NCBI GenBank assembly: GCA_035235625.1
Contig: CP141148.1
Coordinates: 30,629,057-30,693,056 of the forward strand
Length of the DNA: 64,000 nucleotides
Source: Saururus chinensis
Lineage: Eukaryota; Streptophyta; Magnoliopsida; Piperales; Saururaceae
Reading direction: 5' to 3'
In this document: in pieces, positions 34,004-46,683 of the stretch
How the letters are laid out: the number at the start of each line of letters is the position of its first letter
Numbering within the stretch: position 1 is the first letter of the stretch
The notes under the pieces: generated by a model
What the model saw: the letters and a program-made list of their open reading frames with translations, nothing else
Database searches by the model: none
What the model was told of the DNA's origin: nothing
Position numbers and translations under genes: made by a program

Positions 34004-35250
34004 ATAATTAATGTCATCTAGAATCCTTCGCTTTAGTATGGTCATTGGCTCCTTGACCATGAATACGCAAAATCACAGGAAAAAAAATAAAAAACTTACG
34101 ATATCCATCAGTCCAGCTGGGGTAAAACAACTGATGAGCGTTTGAATTGAAAGTGGGAGAATTTGTTTGACCCTAACATACACCCAAAAAAAAAAACATA
34201 ATACAAGTAATAAAGAAAACTGGGTAATGAGACATGTTTTATTTTTTAATGCGTCTATCTCCAGCTGAGCGAATTCGGAAGCTTGGGCAGACGCCTAATT
34301 GTCATCTTCTTCAAACAATTGGATCTCCATTTTTTATTACCAAAACCCAATCACTGGGTACAGGTAGAAAATGAGTCAGTTTTAGACTGTACGGTAACGG
34401 AGGAGGGGTAAAGGGGGAAAATCTCTTCCGCTCTAGAAAGGCCGGAATTGGTCTAAAATATTAAAATGAGTCTATATGTACTTTAATAATCCCTTTAATA
34501 CTCTGTTTTACTCAGTAAATTTATGAAGGGGTTTATAGAAATATTAGGGTACTGAGGTGGTTATTAGGGTGTATATATATATAAACCTATTCAAAATATT
34601 ATACAAGTGGGATAAAAAAGGTATACACTAATAATTTTTTAATTTTTTTAAAGTGTAAAAAGTATGGGCGCCTAAGTACATCTTGAGGGAGAAATAGACG
34701 CATTTTTTTTCTAATTAAGAACTTTCTTTGATTGCTATGCAACCGGGCTCGAGTGTGGCTTTCGGAGCATCTCGAATTATGGACTTGTGGAATGGACTCA
34801 AAGCAAAGAAATGTACTTCGTTTGTCTAGATCGATGACGCTTTGATTGAATAGCAAAAACTCCCTCTCTCCGAAGTTTCAATGTTTGACAATTCAGCCTT
34901 ATGAATGTTTACTTCGACCAAGTTTAGTTGAATATAGAACAATTTTGGTCCGACAAGACTGGCATCGTCACGCGTCGCGTTTTATACTTTACATTGTACA
35001 GGCAATAGCTAGTTTAAAAACCATTTGTATGATGCACAATAATAGGCCGTAATTGGTCATAATTGACGTTACTCGTCCTAGACCTGCATGGCAGAAAGCC
35101 AGAATGATGGAACTTTTTTTTGTCTGCGTTTTGAAGGAGTCTCCTGAGTTAAGCCTGAAAATGGACCACTGATTAAGGCAGAAAATAAGTCTTCCTTAAA
35201 AGAATACGATTCCCGGTCTCGCACATCTTAAAGTCTCTTCGCACGGTGAC
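34004..35250. other. Spacer, no gene recognised
   Basis: No coding frame above about 85 codons and none with a recognisable motif. Confidence 0.4.
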
Positions 35251-35545
35251 CCGGGGATGCAAGTGATGCCTGACTTTTGTCAAACTCAAATTTGATATTA
35301 TTTAAGAAATAATAACTTAAAACTGATTTAGCCCAAATAAATCTAACCCGTTTGACCTATTTAAAATTTTAAAATATTTTAAATTTATATAAAAAATATA
35401 AAATTTATATTTATAATATTATTCGGGTTGGATCACCTAAAATTTTAACTTAACATAAATAGTTATTTGAGTTGAATTTTAAAAATTAAACCCGACTCAT
35501 TAAAGTCAGGTCGGGTGAGGTTTTTATTACCCCTTGACTTTTTAA
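35251..35545. mobile_element. Diverged relative of the 15538 hAT MITE
   Basis: 'gggttggatcacctaaaatt', then 'aaatagttatttgagttgaa' and 'cccgactcattaaagtcagg', parallel the interior of the MITE at 15538-16011 ('gggttagatcacttgaaatt', 'cccaacccattagggtcaag'). The ends are degraded. Confidence 0.5.
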
Positions 35546-35559
35546 ATTACCTTAAAGGT

Positions 35560-37500
35560 TGGAGTATTGATAATTGTAATAATTAAATATGGGTCAAGAT
35601 CAACCGTGAATAGAAGAATAACTATTCATTGATTTAGATAATTACAAAAACCTTACAAAATAAGGTCTATCATGCTTTACAAAATTAAAGTTGCGAACAT
35701 CCAAAATTAATACATAGCAAAAAACATGATAAGGTAAATTCAAAAGTGGATCTTTCAAAACTCTACGGGCACTTTGCATTGACATCAACTTCCTCGATCG
35801 GATTTGCAGTATCTAGGGATGGGCGAGTATAAATAAACTCAGTAGATAAAATTAAATTCTATTAACATGCTAAAACATGAAGCATAAATAAATATATCAT
35901 AATCATTTATATTTAAAAGTTGACTCACACTTCTTATACTTATAAAATAGTTCTTCACAGAATCCAATAAACTCGGATAAATCATTCGTAGCAGAATTCG
36001 ATAAATAATTCAGAATCGGATAATTCATCATTCACAAAATCCGATAAATAATTCAAAATTGGATAAAACATCATTCACATAATGCCGCCGACATACACCC
36101 GTGCTCGTGGGGTTAACAGGATCAGAACGAAGAGGATCTTCCCATGATATCCAACTTCATGGGCGCGTCATATGTCATAATAGGCGATACTTAGGAGTCA
36201 TAACTCCGATAACTTTTAGGTTTTATATCAAATAGCTACCCCTCAAAACTGATTGTAGTTTTTGTGCTTTATACCAAATAACTATCATTCAAATCCAATA
36301 AAATTATTCGTAAATATATTTTAAATAATAATAATATTTTAATAGATGTATCACAACAATAAATTATAAAATATAACGCCTAGTCATAGCACATAATTAG
36401 AGCTTAAAACCACCTACACTTTGAAATCATACGCTCTAGTCATAGCACAAAATTAGAAGTTAAAGCCACCTACCCTTCGTTTGGCTCAAGTGAGGCGGGC
36501 ATAACCTCACCTAGCGTTGTGATAGTCTCTTCGTCCGACTCGGGTGAAGTAGGCAGAACCTCCCCTAACGCTGTGATAGTCTTTGTTTTTAGCCTGAGGG
36601 TGGCGGACAAGGCCCCCTCTTGCCCCGGGTTATTCCCACCTTTTAGAGAGTCTATCTCGAAAAATAGACCCTCTCACGACGTTGGTGCCCTCGAATTAGT
36701 TAAGAATAATTTTTAAACGGAGAAAATCAGATAAGAAAAGATAAAGAAACGCGTGTTTAAGTCCTATAACGCGCACTACGCAGAAGAGAGGAGATGAGGA
36801 AAGGATGGGGGTGAATTGCATCTCCCCTTTCCTTCCCCTTAAATAGCCCCAAACACCTTTCGGATGCACGACACGTGTCGCACATCCGGTGGCACTGCAG
36901 GAGCCACAATTAAAGTAAAGCAAGTCTGTGGCTAGTTCCTCTAGCCTGTTGCGGCAGGTTGCAGCAGGCTACCTGCCGCAGTCGAAAGCCTAATGCCCAT
37001 TGCGGCAGTTAAAAACTACAGCAATGGGAAGTTTTACCGGCATGCACCAAGGTGATGGCTGATTTACTGTGTTAGCCTTTGCGTTAGCTCTCATAATTAT
37101 ACATTTTTATTTTTATTTTTAAAATTTTGTTTTTTTATATACAACAAAATTTAAATATTCAAATGGGCATAACTCCTTACACCAAATAAGGAATTACACG
37201 TTCTTAGTGCCGTTGGACTCGTATTGATGAGCCCTACGAAACAAGACCACACAAGGGCATGTTTTCTCATCAATTAAAAGTGGGTCCTATATATAACACA
37301 CTTCCTTATGCCATAGTCTACTATCTTGGTGTCCGTTTGACATGTTCTTAAGATCAATATGTTCGTCTCTTTGAGTCCTATCACATATCTTAACGCATCT
37401 TTGGACGAATCAAGTTCAAAATAGTCTAATTTTTAGAAAAATCGTTAGTGGGCCCAAACGCTCGAATTTCAAAACATTGAAATTCTGAGCTACAAAAAAT
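35560..37500 (-). mobile_element. Ty3/gypsy LTR (copy A), reverse orientation
   Basis: It is homologous to 42110-43367 in the same orientation. Shared phrases are 'tcttcccatgatatcc', 'taggagtcataactccgat', 'gaaacaagaccacacaaggg' and 'aatcaagttcaaaatagt'. The boundaries are approximate. It lies next to a gypsy gag fossil of the same strand. Broken and old. Confidence 0.55.
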
Positions 37501-37688
37501 TCCTCCTCAAAATTTGCAAAAAATAATTATTCTTTATGCAATCTTAAAAATACAACAATATGAAGAAAGAAAGAAAAACATGAGTAAAACCTAGGGTTAT
37601 CCCTCCCTTAGCACCACAAGTATCTCTATCAGAAAACCATTAAGCAAAATTGGTAAACTTCTCCAAATTAATCCCAAAAGAGCTAATT

Positions 37689-38240
37689 TTATTTTGAAAA
37701 TAAGTTACCTTTGATGATCGCATTAGATGACTGAGTCCCCTTAGCGGTGATTGTAAAAACTCGACCCTCAGTTCTAGGTTTATGCACTTCTTGATTTTTC
37801 TTTTTTGGGCAATCCTGAGCTTTGTGCCCATGCTCGCTGCATGAAAAACAATGTCCTTCATAAAAGTAGCAGGGTCCGTTAGGGTGAAATCTATTACACA
37901 ATGGACATTTCTCCGATTTCTTCTCCTCCCTAGCTAAAGGTTGTGTTTCAGTCCGCTTTTGGAACTTGTGTTTACCATCATTGTCATTAAACAGAGACTT
38001 CTGTTTTCCCTCGTTGAACTTGGTGTCACTGCTCCGGCCTCGGTTCCCTCGCTCCACTAAAAATTCTTTATGATCTTGTTCCAAAATGGATGCTAACTGC
38101 ATTGCTTTAGCAAAGGTGGAGGGTTGGAAGCCTACAACTCTACTTCATAGACCATTATTCAACCCCCTTACGAATTTTCGTGCCTTCTTCAGCTTGGTAG
38201 GATAAGTGTCAGGAGCAAAATGTTGAAGTCGATCCGAAAC
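37689..38240 (-). mobile_element. Ty3/gypsy gag fossil with CCHC zinc knuckle
   Basis: The minus strand reads a retroviral-type gag stretch (VRGLNNGL, AMQLASILEQDHKEFLVE) and ends in a CCHC knuckle, CFSCSEHGHKAQDCPKK. This fits the Del/Tekay chromovirus group. Only the gag remains here; the element is broken. Confidence 0.75.
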
Positions 38241-38249
38241 AAGGTGCAC

Positions 38250-39290
38250 CTAAGAAATTATAGATTTAGTCAATCTATCTACAGGGACCCTTTTACCAAC
38301 AAATATACAACTATTTTTCTCTAACCAAACAAATGTGACATAAATGTTGAAAAAGATTTTCAAAAGAAGAGCTACATAGGTATTCCACTCTATGAAATTT
38401 AGAAGTCATCTAAGTTCTCCATGATAGTCCAAAACAATCTTGTGAATATTATATTGTTGTCAAAACCATCTTCCAAATAGACTTAGCATATGGGCATGTG
38501 AAGAATAAAAGGTCTCGGATCTCAGCATGAGTACAACAAAGAAAGTAAATATTGGCCAAATGAAAACCCCTCATGCAAAAATTATCTTGAGTAAGTAAAC
38601 CATTTTGCAAGGCTAACCAAGAAATTGAAGAATACCGGTTAATTCTATTTTAATACCAAATTAACTTAGACCAAGGCCAAAAATATATTAGTGTCGAATT
38701 CTTTCCCAAGCAGATTTGTAAGTGAAAACACATGTAGCTTTAATCCAACTGTACTTATCCAATGAATATGTGAGAATAGACTTATTAACTTTGTAAAAAG
38801 TTTTTAAACTCATGTGTTTTCAATGTTTGTGGCATAAACAAATATCAACAGCGAGTTGTCATGGCCGATACTCTTCTGACCCAGCCCCACCCCCCCACCC
38901 CCACCCCCACAAAATGTAAAATAGTTTGGTGGCCAAATGTGTTAAGTAAAGGTGGAAAACTAGCCCAAGGGTCTTGCCAAGTCAAAGTGTGATACCCATT
39001 GTCAACACTCAAATGACAAAATTGTGTCATTAAATTTTTTAAATCAAATGTACTTTTGCAAGCAAAGGAACAATTCCCAGGCTTTTCCATCCGAATAGAC
39101 TTATAGTGTAAATAAAAACCATGAATCCATCTACACTATAAAGAGTCTTTTTGAGTTAAAAGCAGCTAAAACAATTTCAATAGACTTGTCAAATTACAAT
39201 CATTAAAAGGCCTACAAATAACTCTCTGTGCAGCATTATGGAAATGTGATAAGGAAGATATCCCCTCCCAAAGAAATCCAAAAATCATTT
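38250..39290 (-). mobile_element. LINE fragment, C-terminal zinc-binding region
   Basis: On the minus strand, peptides such as DPWASFPPLLNTFGHQ, CTHAEIRDLLFFTCPYAKSI and WKMVL resemble the region after the reverse transcriptase of plant L1-type LINEs (zf-RVT). The frame is broken in several places, and neither 5' end nor poly-A tail was identified. Confidence 0.6.
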
Positions 39291-39302
39291 ATTCAATATG
39301 AG

Positions 39303-42060
39303 TGTAACGTCCCTGATTTTTCAGTGATTTTTTTAATCATTTTTGGCGGGAAAATGTGACACTTGTTTTCGTGTACTTGACCCTGGTATTTATACCCGTA
39401 GAGTCGGGTGTAGGGCTTAGTTGCGGCCATTGGGCTTCGATGCATCACAGATGTTTCCAGCGCAAATTTTGGATATACAATGCGTACAAAAGTGGAACAA
39501 TGCGTATGATGGTAAAGTGGAAAAAAAGGTGGATCACGGCTCTTTTGAGCCATGTCCAATTAGTTTTACAATGGAACGTCCAGAAGCTTTGAGAGGGAAA
39601 CAGAGAGTTCTGGTCACTCTAGTGAGCCTTCTCCATCACCGGACTCCACCGCCTCTCACCGGATCCGGATTCGGATTTGGCTTCACTTTACCGACACCAG
39701 TCCGGTGGTACCGGCTATGGCCACTGTCACCCACTCCTTGCTCCTCCTTGAGCTACCGGTGTTTTCCCTGGGTTTTTATTGTTTTTCATTGGTCGCTCTC
39801 CACTGGACTTAGCTTCATCCAGCCGCCAAGACCCCAAAGGCAATGGCTAAATCTACTGCCACCCTCTCCTTTCTCCTCTTAGAGTTGCCGGTATTTCCCC
39901 CCTTTTTTCATTGTTCAACTCATTTTTGAGCCACCTGTGTGCTTCTGGCCACAGTCCAGCCTCCCAACCACCTCCTTCCAGTCATCGTGGGTTGGTGAAG
40001 GCATGACCAACACCCTAGCCTAGGCCTGCTGCCTCTATACCCATGCACTAGTCCATCACCCCATTTTTCAGCCCTCACAGTGTCGCCCACCCTTTTTCTT
40101 CACTTTTCTTCAGTAGAGCTTCTGGGTGGGTCTCAGGTCGCCAGCAGTGGCCATCCGACCTTCAGTCGACTTTGTCATGGTCCTACAATGGTGGGAGGCC
40201 TCCACTCCTATCACTGTCCCACCTAAGTCGGTCCCGTTTCACCCCTCTACTCCTCACCGAGCAACATGATGGCTAACATCTTCCACTTCCTGTTTTGTCT
40301 TTTGATGGATGTCACTGGTCTCCGATATGCCTCCTTTTGCTCCACCTTGGGCTGGCGATGGCAAGGGGTCGCCACCAGAAACTGCTTGGCCTTCTCCGCC
40401 TGGAATGGGCAACTTTCCCCTAGCCCTATGGCATGTGAGATGAACAAAAGTCCACACCAATTGTTTTGGTTGTGGGTGGCAATCAAGGATGTCACCACTT
40501 TAGTTGGCCACCACATCCAAGGCCTTAGCTTTGTCACATTTTGTGGGCCTTAGGCCTCCTTCGTCCAGCCCTCTCCCCTCCCTTTTGGTCGCTTGTGCAA
40601 GTGGTCATGCATGCGTTTCAAGGTATAGGTACTATTTTTGCGCTGCCTAGCCATCAAATAGCTCTGTTACCGATTGAGTTGACCACTACAGCCCTCCCCC
40701 TTATGTGGGCCATAGTCAACGCGAAATCGGCACCATTGGGTGCTATCCATGACCAATTTTGGTGTCTTGCAGCCGGTTGAGTACTTCTCAACCGCCGACC
40801 GACCTTCAATTAGTCCACCTTGGTTTTCAGTCACACTTGCCACTTCTTTGGCATAACCCTTCTCCCAGCCGCCCCTAGTGTGCCTCAGTGGATTGCGGAT
40901 TTTTTCGCATAAACTTCTATCACCCTATTTGGCTGAGATTATTTCTTGATGCTTCTTAAACCTCGGGACAATAACTCTTTCAACTAAGAAATGCTTCTGG
41001 CCGGCAACTCTTCCGCTGACGTTGCCACCGTCGTGTGTTCTCTATCGAATGTAATGGATTATGAGGTAAGGGAGCTTTGAACTCCTAATTTCATGTTAAC
41101 ATGCTTTAAATGTTTAGCAGCATGCTAAGATTGTATATTTTAATGCTTTCGATGCTAAATAATAATATGATTGCATGACGTATGAGGGCAAGATAATGAA
41201 ATATGGTAGGTTTGCTTATGAATGTGATGCACATATAAGCATGAGTATGTGTTATATTGTGGAATATGTGTGTGCTAGTGATGGCTAGCAAGTATGTTAG
41301 TAAGTTATGTATGAAATTATATGTATGTTATACATATGTGTAATGGACATATGTATGTATGATGGCTATAAGCCTATGCAATGGATATCACTATGTTTGG
41401 GGCATATGGATGGGCAATAGACGATAAGAGGTGACAGAGGGTTTGATATAGATTTGTTGTGGATGTGATAATAGAGGTTTCAGAAGGATTTAGGGTAAAA
41501 AGAGAAAAAATGTTAAAAAAAATAGGCAGAATGATTGATCACTTATATTACTTTGATCCGATCTACTCTGATATGCTTTGCTCTTATTTGTTTTGATATG
41601 CTTTGATCTGCACTGTTAAGGAAGGAGATGTCTGACTTTGATTGTTTTATTATATTCTATTTGATTTTGAATTATTTATCCGATATATGACTCTGATGAT
41701 TTATTAGCTTTTGTTTGGCTCCGATGATTTATTAGATTTCTATCTAACTCCAAATAATTTATCTGATTATAAGTACATAAAATATATGATTTTGTATTAC
41801 CTGATGCATGTAATAGTTTTTAGGCAGAACTACATTAGGATTCAATCATATTGGAGTAACATCTTAGATGTTATCTATTACATACATACATAGGCAACCA
41901 ACATTATGGCAACATTGACCCAATCCAAATTAGTTATAAAATATAGTTTTGTTCTTCTTACATATAATGGAGCACTTAAGCTCCGTAGTGAATAGAGGAA
42001 CATTGCAGCTTTCACACATAAAAGATGCGCCTGGAAGAAAAAAATTACTCCGACATTTTT
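39303..42060 (+). mobile_element. Ty3/gypsy LTR related to the 26058 solo LTR
   Basis: It begins TGTAACGTCCCTGATTTTTC. Near 41819-41950 the phrases 'taggcagaactacattagg' and 'taggcaaccaacatta' match 29170-29290 of the solo LTR ('taggcagaactacgtttgg', 'taggcaactaacat'). The C-rich interior (39600-40900) is open in several frames without any recognisable product. The 3' end is lost or abuts the reverse-oriented LTR copy B. No target duplication was found. Confidence 0.6.
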
Positions 42061-42109
42061 CGGACCCCTGGGTCAAGCTATGTCAACAATTATTAGGCTG
42101 CCCAGGGCA

Positions 42110-43367
42110 TGACAGAAAGGAATCTTCCCATGATATCCCAATTCATGGGCACGCCATATGCCTTAATAAGCAACATCTAGGAGTCATAACTCCGATCGAT
42201 AACTTTTGGGCTCCATACCAAATAACTATCCTTCAAATCCGATCATTCAAAACCATTCGTAATGTCATTCAAATGATATTTCAATGTCATATCATGATGA
42301 AATCCCACTAAAAGGTGTGCAAGACGCTATAATTTTAGCGTTAGCCTGACTCTTAATAATACCCTTTTTCGAAATAATCTTTTATTTAAGACAAGAAGGA
42401 AATGCGAAAGCATACACCTTGTTGTAGCATAGAATTAGAGGTTAAAGCCACCTACCCTCTTTATTTGGATTATTCTAGAAAAATGGATGGCGGGCATAGC
42501 CTTCTCTCATTCCTGGGCTCAAGAGCTATGGGCGGAACCTCCCCTTGTGCCTGGACAAAATCTCCTTTCGGGCTCGAAAGCAGTGGACAGAGTTTCCCCT
42601 TGTGCCGGGATAGAATCTCCTTTCAGGCTCGGAAGCAGTAGATGGAGCTTCCTCTTGCCCCATATTGTTTCCCCCCTTTAGAGTAAGTAACTTGGAAAAT
42701 GAACCCTTCCACGACATAGAGAACCCTTAAATTAGTTAGGATAACTCTTTGAACATTGATTTCGGACAAGAAATGGATTTAGAATGGATGATGGAAGTTA
42801 GAAAGACGGGCAAAAATCATAACAGATGAGGAGAGAACAGTGTGAAGGAAAAGACCCTCACCCCATCCCCCTTTAATAGTCCTTCAGAACAGTTGGATGT
42901 TCACCACGTGGTGCGCATCTAACGGCTAGCAAACCATTAAGGCTAGCCACACCGGCGGCCTATGCACTATAGGCCTAGCCTGGCTTCAGTGCACTTACGC
43001 AAATTTTCCAACAACAATAACTCTCTACTTAGAACTCGGATTCGCGCATTCTTGATACCGTTGAGCTCATATCGACGAGTCATTTGAAACAAGACCACAC
43101 AAGGGTATGTTATCTCACAAAATTAAAGTGAGGCCCACCTGCAATCTCCTTCGCAAGGCCGTAGCCCACAAACCTGGTGTCTAATTTACCCGTTCTTGGG
43201 CTTAATACGTTTGTCAATCAAAGCCCTACAAAAAACCTTAATCTTTTGCATGAATCGAGTTCAAAATAGTTCAATTTTAAGAAAAATGGCTATTGGGCCA
43301 TAAAACTCGATATGAACCTGAAAGTAATATTTTTCATAATTCTCAAAAATTTCAGGTTGTTACAGCC
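42110..43367 (-). mobile_element. Ty3/gypsy LTR (copy B), reverse orientation
   Basis: Read on the minus strand, it begins TGTAACAACCTGAAATTTTT at 43367. It is homologous to copy A at 35560-37500. Copies A and B could be the two LTRs of one reverse-oriented element whose middle was rearranged. Broken. Confidence 0.55.
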
Positions 43368-43375
43368 AACTAGAC

Positions 43376-43822
43376 AGATTTTAAATTCTTAGCACCTTCT
43401 ATTAGTCATTTGTTGTTTGCAAATGATGTGCTTTTGTTCTCACAGGATAAAGTCACCTCTACTAAGAAGATTCATGATATTCTTAATGTGTTTGCTTATC
43501 TTTTGGGTTTGGAAGCTAACTTCGCTAAAAGTAATATTTTCTTCTCAGCTAGATGTACCTATAAGAAGGAAATTTTAGCAGTGTTTGGAGATAATGTGGG
43601 TTCTCCACCCATTCGATATCTTGGTCTTCCTCTATCCTCTATGAAACTTTCTTACAGTTTATGTAAGTCTCTATTATACAAGGTGTCATCGAAGATTAAT
43701 GGGTGGAAAACTAAACTTTTATCCTATGCAAGTTGACTTGAACTAATCAAGACACAACTCTTAATCGTCTTTAGCTATATTGGACTTCAGCTTTCAAATT
43801 ACACAAATAGGTATTGTCTCAT
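43376..43822 (+). mobile_element. LINE reverse-transcriptase fragment
   Basis: The plus strand reads SHLLFANDVLLFSQDK, where FAND stands for the usual FADD catalytic box of LINE reverse transcriptases, then LGLEANFAKSNIFFS, IRYLGLPLSSMKLSYSLCK and KINGWKTKLLSYAS. These are the thumb-side motifs of plant L1 elements. After a stop the homology continues briefly (LELIKTQLL). The change at the FADD box and the truncations make it inactive. Confidence 0.75.
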
Positions 43823-43823
43823 T

Positions 43824-44158
43824 GTAACACCCGAAATTTTTCATCGCATTTTCTTAAACATTATATATGCAATGCTTATGTGTTTTCAACCAACCTATAT
43901 TTTATGCAAGTTCTTTAATTGTTCCACTTGTTCTAATTAACAATCAATAATAAATAATATCATTAAATATTTTATAACCCTTATATAATAATTAATAACC
44001 TTGTCTAATCCCTTAAATAGACAGATACATCATATGTCAACTAAAATGACACTTAATACTAACTACCCTTCATTGTTCTAACCCAACTCTGGGTTTAATT
44101 GAATATAACTTTCAATGAAGATCAATACACTACAATCGCAGTGTAGGGAAATAGGAAC

Positions 44159-44160
<2 letters not shown>
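43824..44160 (+). mobile_element. Start of another gypsy-type LTR
   Basis: It opens with TGTAACACCCGAAATTTTTC, the same type of LTR start as at 26058 and 39303. The 3' extent cannot be told because microsatellites and a MITE follow. Confidence 0.4.
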
Positions 44161-44161
<1 letters not shown>

Positions 44162-44238
<77 letters not shown>

Positions 44239-44239
44239 T
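44162..44239. repeat. (TA)n microsatellite, left of the hairpin
   Basis: About 78 bp of TA repeat with single interruptions. Confidence 0.9.
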
Positions 44240-44240
44240 G

Positions 44241-44563
<323 letters not shown>

Positions 44564-46434
44564 CAACCCAAAAATGACACTATTATAGAAGAAATCTATG
44601 AATACCCAACTCCAATATTGGAATAAGACTGTTTAAACAACATCTTGACCCAAATCCTCAGGGCCCTCGCGAGTCTACTGGCTACCACGAATATAGAGAC
44701 GTGGATCCCAACTGTGCTTATAGGGGAGAAACCCAAGTCTTCTAGGATGCTTATGCAACTTCATTTTTCGTGCATACTATGGTCTTGTAAAGACTTGCGA
44801 AAAACTTGTGATAAATACCTCTCTAGGCTAATACCCAAACTGTTATGGCTATGAAGAAAGTATACAAGTATCACAATCCCTACCCTCCCCAACTCTGAGA
44901 GAAATGTTTCCGATGACATTAACAATGTAACTCATAAAAGTTTAAGGTCTATATGACCATCAACTCCCTAATGTTCAAAACTTAAACTCGATTAATCTTA
45001 TTCAACCAAGTATTTGTCAAACCCATTGGGTCCCCTTTACACTGTAAATTAGCCTAATAAGCAACTTATCTTATGAGCTATGATTCAAAAATCATCCCAA
45101 ACCTTATTAATATCCATGAAACTAGGGTAAACTCCCATAACTATCATAGGTTCATTAACTAAAGTAAGTTTCTATGTCAAAGCCCTTGTTCAATCTACAA
45201 ACCAGTCTCAGACCTCGTTGAAGGTATGTTAATCTTTATCTTGAATATGTATTTTCTCTCAATCTAAAACTAACCAATCTCTTTTGATTAATTTTCATTA
45301 ATCTCAATTTAGCAATATATTACTAATACATCAATAATAAAAATATGTATAAAAGTAACTAAGCATAAATAACATCAGCTCACACAAGTCCATTAATAAT
45401 AAACAGAGGTATATTGCAATCATTTGCAGGGCTGGACTAGACAAATTTAAAATCAAGACAATTAATAAATCCTATGTACTATGAAAGGTATTTATATACT
45501 ACCCTAATAATCCCACGTATTGTGTTGTACACACATATATTAAGTTACCTAAAACTTTGGAAATGAAGGTTACTTCCTCCGTTTTTTACTATTCTTATGA
45601 CACAATGACCACTAAAGGTCTTCGGGTCACCTCTTGATTACACTCATTTTATTTAAAGCTATTTACTATCATTATAAGGTACCTAACTTTCTTTGCCTTA
45701 GAAAAAAAAAGTGAAAAGCCCTAAAACTCTATGAAAATTTTAATAGTGACCGCAACTGAACATATTTTGTTTAGGAATCGGAGGCAACATGTCACGAAGC
45801 CTACACACGTATGAAGACTTCTAGCACCTTTAATTTGCCCTTGGACTTTGCCTAAAGTTTTCAGGGATATTTTCGCTATGACAACGATCAACACGGTCAT
45901 TAATCACATGCAAAGCTACAATGAGCCGCCAGTGTATTATTTGTTTGTTGTTTGGCAGTTGCCGGTCTGAACAAGAGGCATTATACAGATTTCCATATAT
46001 ACTGGGGGATATTAGTGGACTCAGAGAAAATGCTCATACCTACTGGCTTGTTCAATATTTTCACTGATTAACTGTACATAGGCTTAAACTTGATTCAGGT
46101 CCCGGCGACATTAAGATAGCAAATGAGCTAATTAGACATTTTGAGATGTCATTTTTCTCAATAAATGTAATTTAGAATGTAAACATCAAAGAATTTCAGC
46201 TGTTCCTGGATGGAATTAATGCAACCTCTATATCAAAGCAGTTTTAAAAAACACAACAGAAAATGCTAATTGCACTTGCACCCAGGATTGGAGAATGTTC
46301 AACGCACATTCACCCACGATGAAGGCCTAGGGCACACAAGTGAACATGGGATAGGAGCAACACATTGTGGGGGCAAGGGGCGCGTGCAGGGAGTGTCCCT
46401 GAGCTCAGTGTTGGTAAACTCTTACAACACTTTT
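44564..46434. other. Spacer, no gene recognised
   Basis: AT-rich. No credible coding frame or element terminus was found. Confidence 0.4.
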
Positions 46435-46683
46435 CAACGGGTTAAACAGAATGTGACTCAACTATCAATGAAGTGTCACATGTATTAAGACCGCATTATT
46501 AAATTAAAAGTTCGAACTCAATAGCATCATAAATAAAACAGTCCCATTCGCCTGCCTTGATGAAATGCTTTTTCATTAACTATAACATGATCTTACCGCT
46601 CAAAACCACGTTGCCTTCCGAATTTGCTGCCAAAAAAACAAAGTTGCCTTTTGAATTAGCTAATATAATAGACACCAAATTAA

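Noticed and set aside
39421-40780. Frames of 79-153 codons around 39.4-40.8 kb
   Set aside because: They lie within a gypsy-type LTR, with no domain and a C-rich bias.
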